DNA of 64,000 nt from Arthrobacter sp. Leaf337 (lineage in GTDB: Bacteria > Actinomycetota > Actinomycetes > Actinomycetales > Micrococcaceae). This document shows positions 52,637 to 60,619 of this stretch, one piece after another. Numbering within the stretch: position 1 is the stretch's first letter; each line of letters opens with the position of its first letter. Position numbers and translations under genes: made by a program. The notes under the pieces are model-generated. The model saw only the letters and a program-made list of their open reading frames with translations, was not told the DNA's origin and ran no database searches. The DNA is taken from NCBI RefSeq assembly GCF_001423745.1, contig NZ_LMPC01000023.1, positions 186,295-250,294 of the forward strand, in the 5' to 3' direction.

Positions 52637-55198
52637 TTGCCAGGCATGAACCTGACGCGCGCCGAAGCCCGTGAGCGCGCCAAACTCATCTCCGTTGAGT
52701 CCTACGACGTCAGCCTGGACCTGACCCAGGGTGACAAAGTCTTCGGATCCACTACTGCCGTAAAGTTCAGCGCCCGGCCCGGATCCTCCACCTTCATCGA
52801 CGCGATAACCCACAAGGTCCACAGCGTCATGCTGAACGGCCTTGAACTCGACCCGGCGGAGGTGTCCGACGGTGTCCGCATCCAGCTGCCGTACCTCGCC
52901 GCGGAGAACGATCTGCTGGTGGTTGCCGAGGCGCCCTACATGAACACCGGCGAAGGGCTCCACCGCTTCGTGGACCCGGTCGACAACGAGGTCTACCTGT
53001 ATACGCAGTTCGAGGTTCCGGATTCGCGCCGGATGTTCGCGGTGTTCGAGCAGCCCGACCTCAAGGCGAGCTTTACGTTCACCGTCACCGCGCCGTCGCA
53101 CTGGAACCTGGTGTCCAACTCCCCCACGCCTGTCCCCATCGAAACCATTCCCGGTGAAGACGGCGGCGCCCGCTCGGTCTGGGAGTTCGCTGCCACGCCC
53201 CGGCTGTCCTCCTACGTCACGGCACTGATCGCCGGTCCGTACCAATCGGTGCGCAGCGAGGTGAAGTGCGCCGACGGGCGCGTCGTTCCCCTGGGCGTGT
53301 TTGCGCGCAAATCGCTCATGCAATACCTCGACGCCGACAACATATTCGAACTCACCCGCCAGGGATTCGAGTTCTTCGAGGCGCAGTTCGGCTGCCCTTA
53401 TCCGTTCGCGAAGTACGACCAGCTCTTCGTGCCCGAGTTCAATGCCGGCGCGATGGAAAACGCAGGCGCCGTGACCATCCTGGAGGGCTATGTGTTCCGC
53501 GGGAAGGTCACGGGCGCGCAGGTGGAACGCCGCGCCATCACTGTGCTGCACGAGCTCGCGCACATGTGGTTCGGCGACCTGGTCACCATGCGCTGGTGGA
53601 ACGACCTGTGGCTCAACGAATCGTTCGCCGAGTACATGTCGCACCTGGCTGCGGTGGAGAACACCGAGTTTGACCATGCCTGGACCACGTTTGCCTCGGT
53701 GGAGAAGTCGTGGGCCTACCGCCAGGACCAGCTGCCCACCACGCACCCCATATTCGCCGAGATCAACGACCTGCAGGACGTTGAAGTGAACTTCGACGGC
53801 ATCACGTACGCCAAGGGCGCCTCGGTGCTGCGCCAGCTGGTGGCCTGGGTGGGTCCGGAGCAATTCATGTCCGGAGTCCGCGAATACTTCAGCAAGCATG
53901 CGTGGCAGAACACCGAGCTCAGCGACCTCATGGTGGAGCTGGAAAAGGCCAGCGGCCGCGACCTGGACGAGTGGGGGCGCCTGTGGCTTGAAACCGCCGG
54001 TGTCAACACGTTGACTCCTGATGTGGCGGTGGATTCTTCGGGAGCCATCACCTCATTCAGCATCGTGCAGTCCGCGGTGGCCGAGCAGCCCACCCTTCGC
54101 CCCCACCGCCTCGCTGTCGGCTTTTACGACGTCACCGACGGGCAGCTTGTCCGGGTGCACCGCGAGGAACTGGACGTTGACGGTGAACGTACCGAGGTGC
54201 CCGCCCTGGCCGGCCTGCGGCAGCCGGACCTGATCCTGCTCAACGACGACGACCTCGCCTATGCCAAGGTCCGGCTCGATCCGAAGTCGCTGGCTACCGC
54301 AACGGCCCACCTGAAGGACTTCCGCGAGAGCCTGCCGCGGACGCTCGTCTGGGGTTCGGCCTGGGACGCTGCCCGCGACGGCGAAACACCGGCCCGCGGC
54401 TACGTCGACCTGATCCTCGCCAACATCGCGTCCGAATCCGATTCCTCGGTGATCCTGGTCCAGCTCCGCCAGTTGGCCACAACGCTCAGTTATTACGTAG
54501 CCGAGGAGCACCGGGAGAAGACGTCCGTGGCGGCAGCGGACACTCTCTGGGACCTGGCCGGTTCCGTGCCGGCGGGCTCGGATGCGCAATTGCAGTTCGT
54601 GAAGTCCTTCGCGCTGCTGGCGCGCAGCGACGGCCAGCTGGATACCGTTGCGGCACTGCTGGACGGCTCGGCCTCCCTGGCAGGACTCACCGTCGACCAG
54701 GATCTGCGGTGGGAGCTGCTTGCTTCGCTGGTGGCCGGCGGCCGGGCAGGCCAGGACCGGATTGACGCTGAACTCGAGCGGGACAACACCGCGAACGGCC
54801 AGAACGCGGCAGCGTTGGCCAAGGCCGCCATCCCCACGGCCGAGGCCAAGGCTGCGGCCTGGGATTCCATCGTGGTGAAGGGCGAGCTGTCCAACGCCCT
54901 GCAGGCCTCCGCGGTGGCAGGATTCACCCGGGTGCTGGACCCGGCGCTGCTGGCGCCGTACACGGAGAAGTATTTCGACGCCGTTCCCGGCATCGTTGCC
55001 AACCGCACCCACGCGCTCGCCCAGCAGATCGTCGTCGGACTTTACCCGGCCCAGCAGACCACCCAGGCAACTGTGGACCGGACGGACGAGTTCCTGGCCG
55101 CGCTGCCGGAGGAGGGCACCGCCCTGCGGCGCATGATGCTGGAAAACCGCGACGGCGTGGCGCGGGCGCTGCGGGCCCGCGAGGCCGACGTCGGATAG
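52637..55198 (+). CDS. pepN: Aminopeptidase N (M1 metallopeptidase)
   Basis: The 853-residue zinc enzyme removes N-terminal residues from peptides in the cytoplasm. The substrate motif is GAMENAGA and the zinc site is HELAHMWFGDLVTMRWWNDLWLNE (His-Glu-x2-His with Glu 18 residues on; listed in part). The start is TTG at 52637, which has GGAGG seven bases upstream; this keeps the MPGMNLTR N-terminus usual for actinobacterial PepN. ATG at 52646 is the alternative. A hairpin at 55222-55263 follows. Confidence 0.95.
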   Translation: MPGMNLTRAEARERAKLISVESYDVSLDLTQGDKVFGSTTAVKFSARPGSSTFIDAITHKVHSVMLNGLELDPAEVSDGVRIQLPYLAAENDLLVVAEAPYMNTGEGLHRFVDPVDNEVYLYTQFEVPDSRRMFAVFEQPDLKASFTFTVTAPSHWNLVSNSPTPVPIETIPGEDGGARSVWEFAATPRLSSYVTALIAGPYQSVRSEVKCADGRVVPLGVFARKSLMQYLDADNIFELTRQGFEFFEAQFGCPYPFAKYDQLFVPEFNAGAMENAGAVTILEGYVFRGKVTGAQVERRAITVLHELAHMWFGDLVTMRWWNDLWLNESFAEYMSHLAAVENTEFDHAWTTFASVEKSWAYRQDQLPTTHPIFAEINDLQDVEVNFDGITYAKGASVLRQLVAWVGPEQFMSGVREYFSKHAWQNTELSDLMVELEKASGRDLDEWGRLWLETAGVNTLTPDVAVDSSGAITSFSIVQSAVAEQPTLRPHRLAVGFYDVTDGQLVRVHREELDVDGERTEVPALAGLRQPDLILLNDDDLAYAKVRLDPKSLATATAHLKDFRESLPRTLVWGSAWDAARDGETPARGYVDLILANIASESDSSVILVQLRQLATTLSYYVAEEHREKTSVAAADTLWDLAGSVPAGSDAQLQFVKSFALLARSDGQLDTVAALLDGSASLAGLTVDQDLRWELLASLVAGGRAGQDRIDAELERDNTANGQNAAALAKAAIPTAEAKAAAWDSIVVKGELSNALQASAVAGFTRVLDPALLAPYTEKYFDAVPGIVANRTHALAQQIVVGLYPAQQTTQATVDRTDEFLAALPEEGTALRRMMLENRDGVARALRAREADVG

Positions 55199-55221
55199 CC
55201 ACCGGCATCTGTCCCCACGAA

Positions 55222-55263
55222 CCGGAACCCCGGAGCTGCCGTGCCGCTGCCCCGGGGTTCCGG
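55222..55263 (+). terminator. Hairpin after pepN
   Basis: A perfect 12-bp stem CCGGAACCCCGG encloses an 18-base loop. No T-run follows, so termination would be weak. Confidence 0.5.
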
Positions 55264-55293
55264 CGTTCGGCCTTATTAGAGGTGCTGCGTTAC

Positions 55294-55299
55294 TAGAAT
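55294..55299 (+). promoter_or_regulatory. -10 hexamer of the osmC-like gene
   Basis: TAGAAT lies exactly six bases before the ATG, and there is no Shine-Dalgarno, so a leaderless message is expected. Confidence 0.6.
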
Positions 55300-55305
55300 T
55301 GCGGC

Positions 55306-55785
55306 ATGACGCTTGATGAGCACCGCTACGCCGTGACTGTGCGATGGACCGGGAACCGCGGAGACGGAACGTCGACGTACCGGGGGTATTCCCGCGACCA
55401 CGACATCGAAATCCCCGGGCTTCCCGTCCTCAAGGGGTCAGCCGACGCCACCTTCCACGGGGACAAGACGCGGTACAACCCCGAACAGCTGCTGTTGACC
55501 GCCCTGTCCCAGTGCCACATGCTCTCGTTCCTGCACGTGGCGGTGAAGCACGGCGTGGTGGTAACGGCGTACGAAGACCGTGCCGTGGGCTTGATGCGGA
55601 CCAACCGTGACGGCAGCGGCCAGTTCGAATCCGCCACACTCAGGCCCGAAGTGACCGTTGCCGCCGCCGTGGACGCCGCGCTCCTGGTAAAGCTGCATCA
55701 CGAGGCAAACAAGGTCTGCTTCATTGCCCGGAGCGTGAACTTTCCCGTGCTTCACGAAGCCTCAGTGCACGTTCAGGAACCCTAG
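55306..55785 (+). CDS. OsmC family peroxide-detoxifying protein
   Basis: The 159-residue protein has both redox cysteines of the OsmC/Ohr fold, in LSQCHMLSFL near residue 71 and ANKVCFIARSVNFPV near 140. It should reduce organic hydroperoxides with a thiol partner; the SQCHMLSFLH form is typical of the YhfA/OsmC subgroup rather than Ohr. It ends two bases before the convergent epimerase-like gene. Confidence 0.88.
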   Translation: MTLDEHRYAVTVRWTGNRGDGTSTYRGYSRDHDIEIPGLPVLKGSADATFHGDKTRYNPEQLLLTALSQCHMLSFLHVAVKHGVVVTAYEDRAVGLMRTNRDGSGQFESATLRPEVTVAAAVDAALLVKLHHEANKVCFIARSVNFPVLHEASVHVQEP

Positions 55786-55787
55786 CC

Positions 55788-56789
55788 TCAGGCAGGAATT
55801 GGTCCGGGCAGGAATTCTTCCACGAGCCGCCGCTCGGTTTCGGCGCTGAGCCCGGCTTTCCGTTCCCTGTCCAGGCCGCGGCGGCGTTCGTCCTCGAGCG
55901 TGTCCCGCAGTGTCTCCTGCCACGGCCGCAGGCTGAGGCCGGCCGCAACAGCCGCAGCGTTGGAGCGTGTGGCAAAACCGTCGTGGCCCGCCGGGAGCCA
56001 GAGCGGCAGTGAATCCGGACCTGCCCAGTACCCGATCCCCCGGGCAACCAGCCAGGCTTCCGGGACGCTGTACGACCGGCCGGAGTACATGCCCTGGCGC
56101 CGGGATTCATCCAGGTAGTCGCCGAACCGCACGGCGGTGCCCACCGCATTCAGGGCACCCGTGATCTGCAGTCCGGCGGCCTTCAGGATCCACGCGGCAA
56201 GGTCGCGGACGTCGATGACCTGCGTCGCGCTGGAGCCGATGTCCGGAATGATGGCGGGGGCGGCATCCCGGGCAAACCGTGCGGGCCAGTAGCCGTAACG
56301 GTCCGAACTGTCGCCGGGGCCGCCGATCAGCCCCGCCCGGCAGAGGTGGACCTTGCCCTCGGCGATGGTGGCCGCGTCGTGCTCAATCGCCGACTTCGCC
56401 TCGCCGTAGTTCTCCGGGACAGCGGCTGTGCCCGGCGTGAGCGGCGGTAGTAATGCGGCACTTTCGTCTGCGCCCGGCACCGAATGGTCTGCGTACACGG
56501 AGCAGCTGGACACTACTGTCCAGTGCGCTGCCATCGGCGCCAGCGCCTCGAGTGCGTCCCTGGCTTGCTCCGGATCACGGGTTACGTCGATGACGGCGTC
56601 CCAGTCCCCCAAGGCCTCATCGTAGGACTGGCGCCCGGTGGTGCGGTCAGCCCGCAGCCAGGCCGTCCCCTCCGGCGGGCCGGCCGTCGAACCGCGGGCA
56701 AGGCAGGTCACATCGTGGCCCGCGGCGGCCGCCTGCCGGGCAATTTCGGCTGACAGGAAAGCGGTGCCGCCAAGAATCAGGATGCGCAT
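55788..56789 (-). CDS. NAD-dependent epimerase/dehydratase-like protein
   Basis: The 333-residue extended-SDR-like protein has the N-terminal nucleotide motif ILGGTAFLSAEIARQAAA and a Ser/Tyr/Lys set in VVSSCSVYAD and ENYGEAKSAIE. Related proteins are called NAD-dependent epimerases or isoflavone-reductase-like oxidoreductases; the substrate is unknown. TAGCGT is six bases before the ATG at 56789, and a second TAGCGT lies eight bases farther upstream. Confidence 0.85.
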   Translation of the reverse strand: MRILILGGTAFLSAEIARQAAAAGHDVTCLARGSTAGPPEGTAWLRADRTTGRQSYDEALGDWDAVIDVTRDPEQARDALEALAPMAAHWTVVSSCSVYADHSVPGADESAALLPPLTPGTAAVPENYGEAKSAIEHDAATIAEGKVHLCRAGLIGGPGDSSDRYGYWPARFARDAAPAIIPDIGSSATQVIDVRDLAAWILKAAGLQITGALNAVGTAVRFGDYLDESRRQGMYSGRSYSVPEAWLVARGIGYWAGPDSLPLWLPAGHDGFATRSNAAAVAAGLSLRPWQETLRDTLEDERRRGLDRERKAGLSAETERRLVEEFLPGPIPA

Positions 56790-56795
56790 GTGGCC

Positions 56796-56801
56796 ACGCT
56801 A
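56796..56801 (-). promoter_or_regulatory. -10 hexamer of the epimerase-like gene
   Basis: TAGCGT followed by GGCCAC and ATG fits leaderless transcription. Confidence 0.45.
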
Positions 56802-56897
56802 CGACGCTAGTGTTGAAGGTGAACAGAGTGTTATGCGCCCGGCGAACGCCCGGCAGCTCCGGCTGAAGCCGATAAGTAATAAGGAGCATCCCTGCCG

Positions 56898-57563
56898 ATG
56901 TACAGCATGTTGTCGATCACCCCGCCCGCCACACCGGACATTTCCGGAATCAATGCCGCAGGAATTGTGATCAGCATCGGAGTGGGCGTCACGATCTGGC
57001 TCGTCGCCTCCTTCGTGATTGCCGGAATCACCAAGAGCGTGGCCGCCGGCACCACATTCTTCAAGAAGCCGCACTTCCGATGGGTGGCCCCGGCCCTGCG
57101 CGCCCTGGACCACGAACGCCGGGTCCAGCGCGCCAGGACGATCGGATCCCTGTTGAACAGCGTGGCGGGTGTCCTCATCGCCGTGATCACCATCATGTAC
57201 GTGCTCAAGAACCTGGACGTGGACATCGCGCCGCTGCTGACGAGCGTGGGCATCCTGGGTGTCGCCATCGGCTTCGGCGCCCAGCAGCTGATCCGCGACT
57301 TCCTGGCCGGCATCTTCATCACCATCGAGGACCAGTACGGCATCGGCGACGTCATTGAGACCAGCGAAGTGGTAGGCACGGTCGAATCCATGGGCCTGCG
57401 CATCACCCGCGTCCGTTCCGACGACGGTGCCATCTGGTACCTGCGCAACGGCGAAATCCTGCGCGTGGGCAACCGCTCCCAAGGAAACTACGTGGCCCCG
57501 GCGGACGATTCCGCGGATGTGCCCGCCCCTGAGACCGCACCCCAGCAGAAGGCCGGAGAATAG
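56898..57563 (+). CDS. Small MscS-type mechanosensitive channel
   Basis: The 221-residue protein is a short MscS homologue with two or three membrane helices. The pore-lining helix is LLTSVGILGVAIGFGAQQLIRDFLAG and the beta domain has IEDQYGIGDVIE and GTVESMGLRITRVR. It lacks the long C-terminal cage of E. coli MscS, ending soon after VGNRSQG with an acidic tail. ATG at 56898 follows AAGGAG at a long spacing. It is co-transcribed with the truncated haemoglobin gene five bases downstream. Confidence 0.9.
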   Translation: MYSMLSITPPATPDISGINAAGIVISIGVGVTIWLVASFVIAGITKSVAAGTTFFKKPHFRWVAPALRALDHERRVQRARTIGSLLNSVAGVLIAVITIMYVLKNLDVDIAPLLTSVGILGVAIGFGAQQLIRDFLAGIFITIEDQYGIGDVIETSEVVGTVESMGLRITRVRSDDGAIWYLRNGEILRVGNRSQGNYVAPADDSADVPAPETAPQQKAGE

Positions 57564-57567
57564 AACC

Positions 57568-58026
57568 ATGACGATTCCCAGCGCCGGCGAACCCCGCCAG
57601 CCACAGCAGCTGATGCAGAACGATCCCTTCACGCAGCCTGGTTACACCGACAACTTCTACGACGCAGTAGGCGGCCACGAGACCTTCGTGAAGCTCATCG
57701 ACGTCTTCTACGACGGCGTGGCCACCGACCCGCTGCTCCGGCCGATGTATCCGGAAGAGAACCTGGGTCCGGCGAAACGGCGTTTCCTGATGTTCCTCGA
57801 GCAGTACTGGGGCGGCCCCACCACCTATGGCGAGGAACGCGGACACCCGCGGCTGCGCATGCGCCACATGCCGTTCCGCGTCACGCCCGAGGCCAAGGAG
57901 CGGTGGCTGCACCACATGCGAACAGCAGTGGACGCGCTGGAACTGCCGCCTCTCTATGAAGGCACCCTGTGGGACTACATGGAGCGCGCCGCTCTGTCCA
58001 TGGTGAACAGCCCCTCGGACGCCTGA
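57568..58026 (+). CDS. glbO: Group II truncated haemoglobin
   Basis: The 152-residue globin binds O2 or NO with a short 2-on-2 fold. YDAVGGHETFVKLIDVFY, LRPMYPEENLGPAKRRF, the Trp-rich LEQYWGGP and the HPRLRMRHMPF region with the proximal His are as in GlbO. ATG at 57568 has GGAGAA seven bases upstream, just after the mscS stop. Pairing with a mechanosensitive channel is probably positional. Confidence 0.92.
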   Translation: MTIPSAGEPRQPQQLMQNDPFTQPGYTDNFYDAVGGHETFVKLIDVFYDGVATDPLLRPMYPEENLGPAKRRFLMFLEQYWGGPTTYGEERGHPRLRMRHMPFRVTPEAKERWLHHMRTAVDALELPPLYEGTLWDYMERAALSMVNSPSDA

Positions 58027-58051
58027 GGGCGGTCCCGCATCTAACGCTCGG

Positions 58052-58759
58052 TCAGGGCCGCTTCCGCCGCGTCGCGAGTGCGGCGCGTGCGTTGCCGCCA
58101 ACATGCACCAGCAAGGCAATCACGAGGAACGCAACGAGCACCTGCGCCGTCGTAATCAGCGCGGCCGGCCAGCCGCCCTCGAGCGTCGGATCGAGGAAGT
58201 CGTACACGTACCAGCCATCGATGGCCCCGCGTATCCAGGAGTAGACGAGGAACGCGGACGGGTAGATGAGCCAGGTTAGCGGCCGCGACCATTTTCCGTG
58301 GACAGTCTTCGTGACCAGGAGCCAGTCGAGCGCGATGAACAGCGGAGCCAGGCGGTGGTGTGACAGCTGGGGCCAGTACATGTCCCAGCTCCACCACGGC
58401 TCGTCCGGCGGGGCGACGAGGACCGCGTAGATGATTCCCGTCATCACCAGATAGAACGTGAGTGCGCCCAGCACATGGTCCCACCACTCCGGCAGCCTCG
58501 CCCGCGTCCGGGCGGCGGAAACGACAAGGACCAGCCCCAGGACGAGGTTCGACTGAACCGTGAACTCCGAGTAGAGCTGGCCGACGTCCACGTCGCTGCC
58601 CGGAAGGGTGGCGTCGTACGTCTTCTGGACCAGGGCGACCAGAACAATGAGGCCCACCGCAAAGCGGAGCAGGCGGATCCAGATACGGTCGGGATGCAGC
58701 GCATCGTTGAAGGCGAGGTGCCGCTCGATCGGGGGAACCAGTACGGCCACGTCGCTCAT
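58052..58759 (-). CDS. Pr6Pr/FAR-17a-like membrane protein
   Basis: The 235-residue protein has six membrane helices. The signatures SEFTVQSNLVLGLVLV, the HHRLAPLFIALDWLL His-rich loop and YPSAFLVYSWIRGA are typical of the Pr6Pr group. Function is unknown; distant animal relatives are androgen-responsive lipid hydrolases. CATACT lies six bases before the ATG. Confidence 0.82.
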   Translation of the reverse strand: MSDVAVLVPPIERHLAFNDALHPDRIWIRLLRFAVGLIVLVALVQKTYDATLPGSDVDVGQLYSEFTVQSNLVLGLVLVVSAARTRARLPEWWDHVLGALTFYLVMTGIIYAVLVAPPDEPWWSWDMYWPQLSHHRLAPLFIALDWLLVTKTVHGKWSRPLTWLIYPSAFLVYSWIRGAIDGWYVYDFLDPTLEGGWPAALITTAQVLVAFLVIALLVHVGGNARAALATRRKRP

Positions 58760-58798
58760 GCGGTCAGTATGTCAGGCCGCCAGGGCTGGCGGGAGGAG

Positions 58799-59458
58799 CT
58801 AAAGTCCCGACCCTGTGCGCGCCAGGACGTGTCCGCGGGGTCCGCTGAGCCGGAACCAGCGCCCTGCCCGGTAGAGCTGCTGTTCACCGTCGGCTAGGAA
58901 GCCGAGGGTGAGGGCGGCGAAGGCCGCGCCCAGCGGCAGCCCGGCAGCGCCGGGGAGTTCCCTCCCCCAGACTGTGGCCCGGGCGTTGTTGACGATCAGC
59001 GCGCCGGGTTTGTCCGGGATGATGGCGGCGATCTCGGTGATACCGGCCTCTGCGGCCCGGCGCAGTTCAGCGTCCGGCAGTGTGGCGACGGGCTCCCAGC
59101 CCCTGCGGGGCGCACCGACGCCGGCCCACGATTCGGTGACGGTCACTGGCGGCAACGGCAGTTCGACGTCGTTCTCCCCCGCCCTGGCGAGCCGGTCAAG
59201 GACCGCCGAAATCGGAACGGTGACGTCGGTGTCCGCTGGCTGGGCCAGGGCCATGGTACGCAGCCCGAGGATCGTCGGCGTCGCCTCGCCCAGCAGCCTG
59301 GGGCGCAGCACGCACACGTAAGCGGCCAGTACCGGGCCGGAGGCCTGGAGGCGGATGGCGCCGTCGTCGATCGACTTGGCGCGGGTGGCAAAGGTGCGCA
59401 GATCGGCGAGGTCGCGGGGATCGGTGAACTGCAAGGGCTGGGTTAGGACGTCAGACAC
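58799..59458 (-). CDS. Unknown soluble protein
   Basis: The 219-residue protein starts VSDVLTQPLQFTDPRDLADLRTFATRAK and is rich in Ala, Leu and Pro. A run near residue 165 reads AIIPDKPGALIVNNARATVW. I recognise no catalytic motif, although it looks like a conserved actinobacterial family. The start is GTG at 59458 with TAGAGT seven bases upstream. It is divergent from tesB, whose own -10 is 39 bases away. Confidence 0.75.
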   Translation of the reverse strand: MSDVLTQPLQFTDPRDLADLRTFATRAKSIDDGAIRLQASGPVLAAYVCVLRPRLLGEATPTILGLRTMALAQPADTDVTVPISAVLDRLARAGENDVELPLPPVTVTESWAGVGAPRRGWEPVATLPDAELRRAAEAGITEIAAIIPDKPGALIVNNARATVWGRELPGAAGLPLGAAFAALTLGFLADGEQQLYRAGRWFRLSGPRGHVLARTGSGL

Positions 59459-59465
59459 AATATCG

Positions 59466-59471
59466 ACTCTA
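59466..59471 (-). promoter_or_regulatory. -10 hexamer of the unknown gene divergent from tesB
   Basis: TAGAGT is followed by CGATATT and GTG, a seven-base spacing. Confidence 0.5.
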
Positions 59472-59509
59472 CCGGCTGTGCCTCTTTGGGACGGCGCCGG
59501 AGTCACGTC

Positions 59510-59515
59510 TAAAGT
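59510..59515 (+). promoter_or_regulatory. -10 hexamer of tesB
   Basis: TAAAGT followed by CGAACC and ATG predicts a leaderless tesB message. Confidence 0.55.
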
Positions 59516-59521
59516 CGAACC

Positions 59522-60502
59522 ATGACTGAAGCCGATGCCGGACTGCAGGGGACACCGCCCGTGGACCCTACCTCCTCGCTTATTGAACTCCTTGACCTCG
59601 GCGAGCTTGAGGGTGCCCGGACCGATGAGGACATCTTCATGGGGCCATCCCAGCGCCAGCCGCGGCAGCGTGTCTTCGGCGGCCAGGTCCTGGCACAATC
59701 GCTCATCGCCGCAAACCGTACTGTTGACCCCGCGCGCAGCGTGCATTCCATGCACGGATATTTCCTGCGACCGGGTGATGCCAACAAGCCCATTACGTTC
59801 GGCGTCCAGCGGCTGAGGGACGGCCGTTCATTCTCGGCCCGCCGGGTGCACGCGTACCAGGATGGCATGCCCATCCTGTCCATGATCGCCTCCTTCCAGG
59901 AGGAAGACGAGGGAATCGACCACCAGTCCGCCATGCCCGCGGGCATCCCCGACCCCGAATCGCTGCCCAGCACTGCGGATCTCCTGGGCAAGTTCGACCA
60001 CCCGGTGGCACGGCACTGGGCCTACGAGCGTCCCTTCGATATCCGGCACGTGAACCCGCCGCTGTATGTTTCGGCCAACGGTGAGAGGGAAGCCCGCAAT
60101 GCCGTGTGGATGAAGACCTTCGGGCCGATGCCGGACGACGCCAACACGCACCGCGCGGCCCTTGCCTACGCCAGTGACTACACGCTGCTGGAATCCATTC
60201 TGCGCAAACACGGTCTCAGCTGGATCACGCCGGGCATGAGCGTCGCAAGCCTCGACCATGCCATGTGGTGGCACCGGCCCGTTCGCGTCGATGAATGGCT
60301 ACTGTACGTTCAGGAATCTCCGAGCGCCCAAGGCGCCCGCGGGCTGGCCACCGGCAAGATCTTCAGCCGCGACGGGCAGCACGTGGCCACGGTGGCACAG
60401 GAGGGCATGGTCCGGGTTCCGACCGACCTCAAAAGCAAAGTTGCGGGCGCTGTCCAGGCAAAGGTCCTCCAGCACCAGCTGCGCAAATCCGGGAAGGACT
60501 GA
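59522..60502 (+). CDS. tesB: Acyl-CoA thioesterase II
   Basis: The 326-residue enzyme has the double hot-dog layout of TesB. RVFGGQVLAQSLIAA and SMHGYFLRPGD mark the first hot-dog, and the second has LAYASDYTLLE with the catalytic Asp and SLDHAMWWHRP. It hydrolyses acyl-CoA thioesters in the cytoplasm. It ends in a bidirectional terminator shared with ettA. Confidence 0.94.
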   Translation: MTEADAGLQGTPPVDPTSSLIELLDLGELEGARTDEDIFMGPSQRQPRQRVFGGQVLAQSLIAANRTVDPARSVHSMHGYFLRPGDANKPITFGVQRLRDGRSFSARRVHAYQDGMPILSMIASFQEEDEGIDHQSAMPAGIPDPESLPSTADLLGKFDHPVARHWAYERPFDIRHVNPPLYVSANGEREARNAVWMKTFGPMPDDANTHRAALAYASDYTLLESILRKHGLSWITPGMSVASLDHAMWWHRPVRVDEWLLYVQESPSAQGARGLATGKIFSRDGQHVATVAQEGMVRVPTDLKSKVAGAVQAKVLQHQLRKSGKD

Positions 60503-60560
60503 CCCGGCAGTTTCGGAGCGCGGCCGACGACGGCCCACTCCCGGCTGTTGGCGGGGATGC

Positions 60561-60595
60561 AAAAGGCCGGCTCCCCGAAGGGAGCCGGCCTTTTT
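60561..60595. terminator. Bidirectional terminator between tesB and ettA
   Basis: An 11-bp GC-rich stem GGCCGGCTCCC with a CGAA loop is flanked by four As on the left and five Ts on the right, so it works for both convergent genes. Confidence 0.92.
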
Positions 60596-60619
60596 GCATG
60601 ACCGCGGTGGCTGTGGGGC

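Noticed and set aside
52025..53899. A 624-codon minus-strand frame spanning a promoter region and pepN
   Set aside because: It crosses a divergent promoter and the strongly supported pepN gene, and so is an antisense shadow.
55206..55305. A long palindrome after pepN as a mobile repeat
   Set aside because: The 12-bp stem with an 18-base loop is within the range of ordinary terminators and has no flanking duplication.
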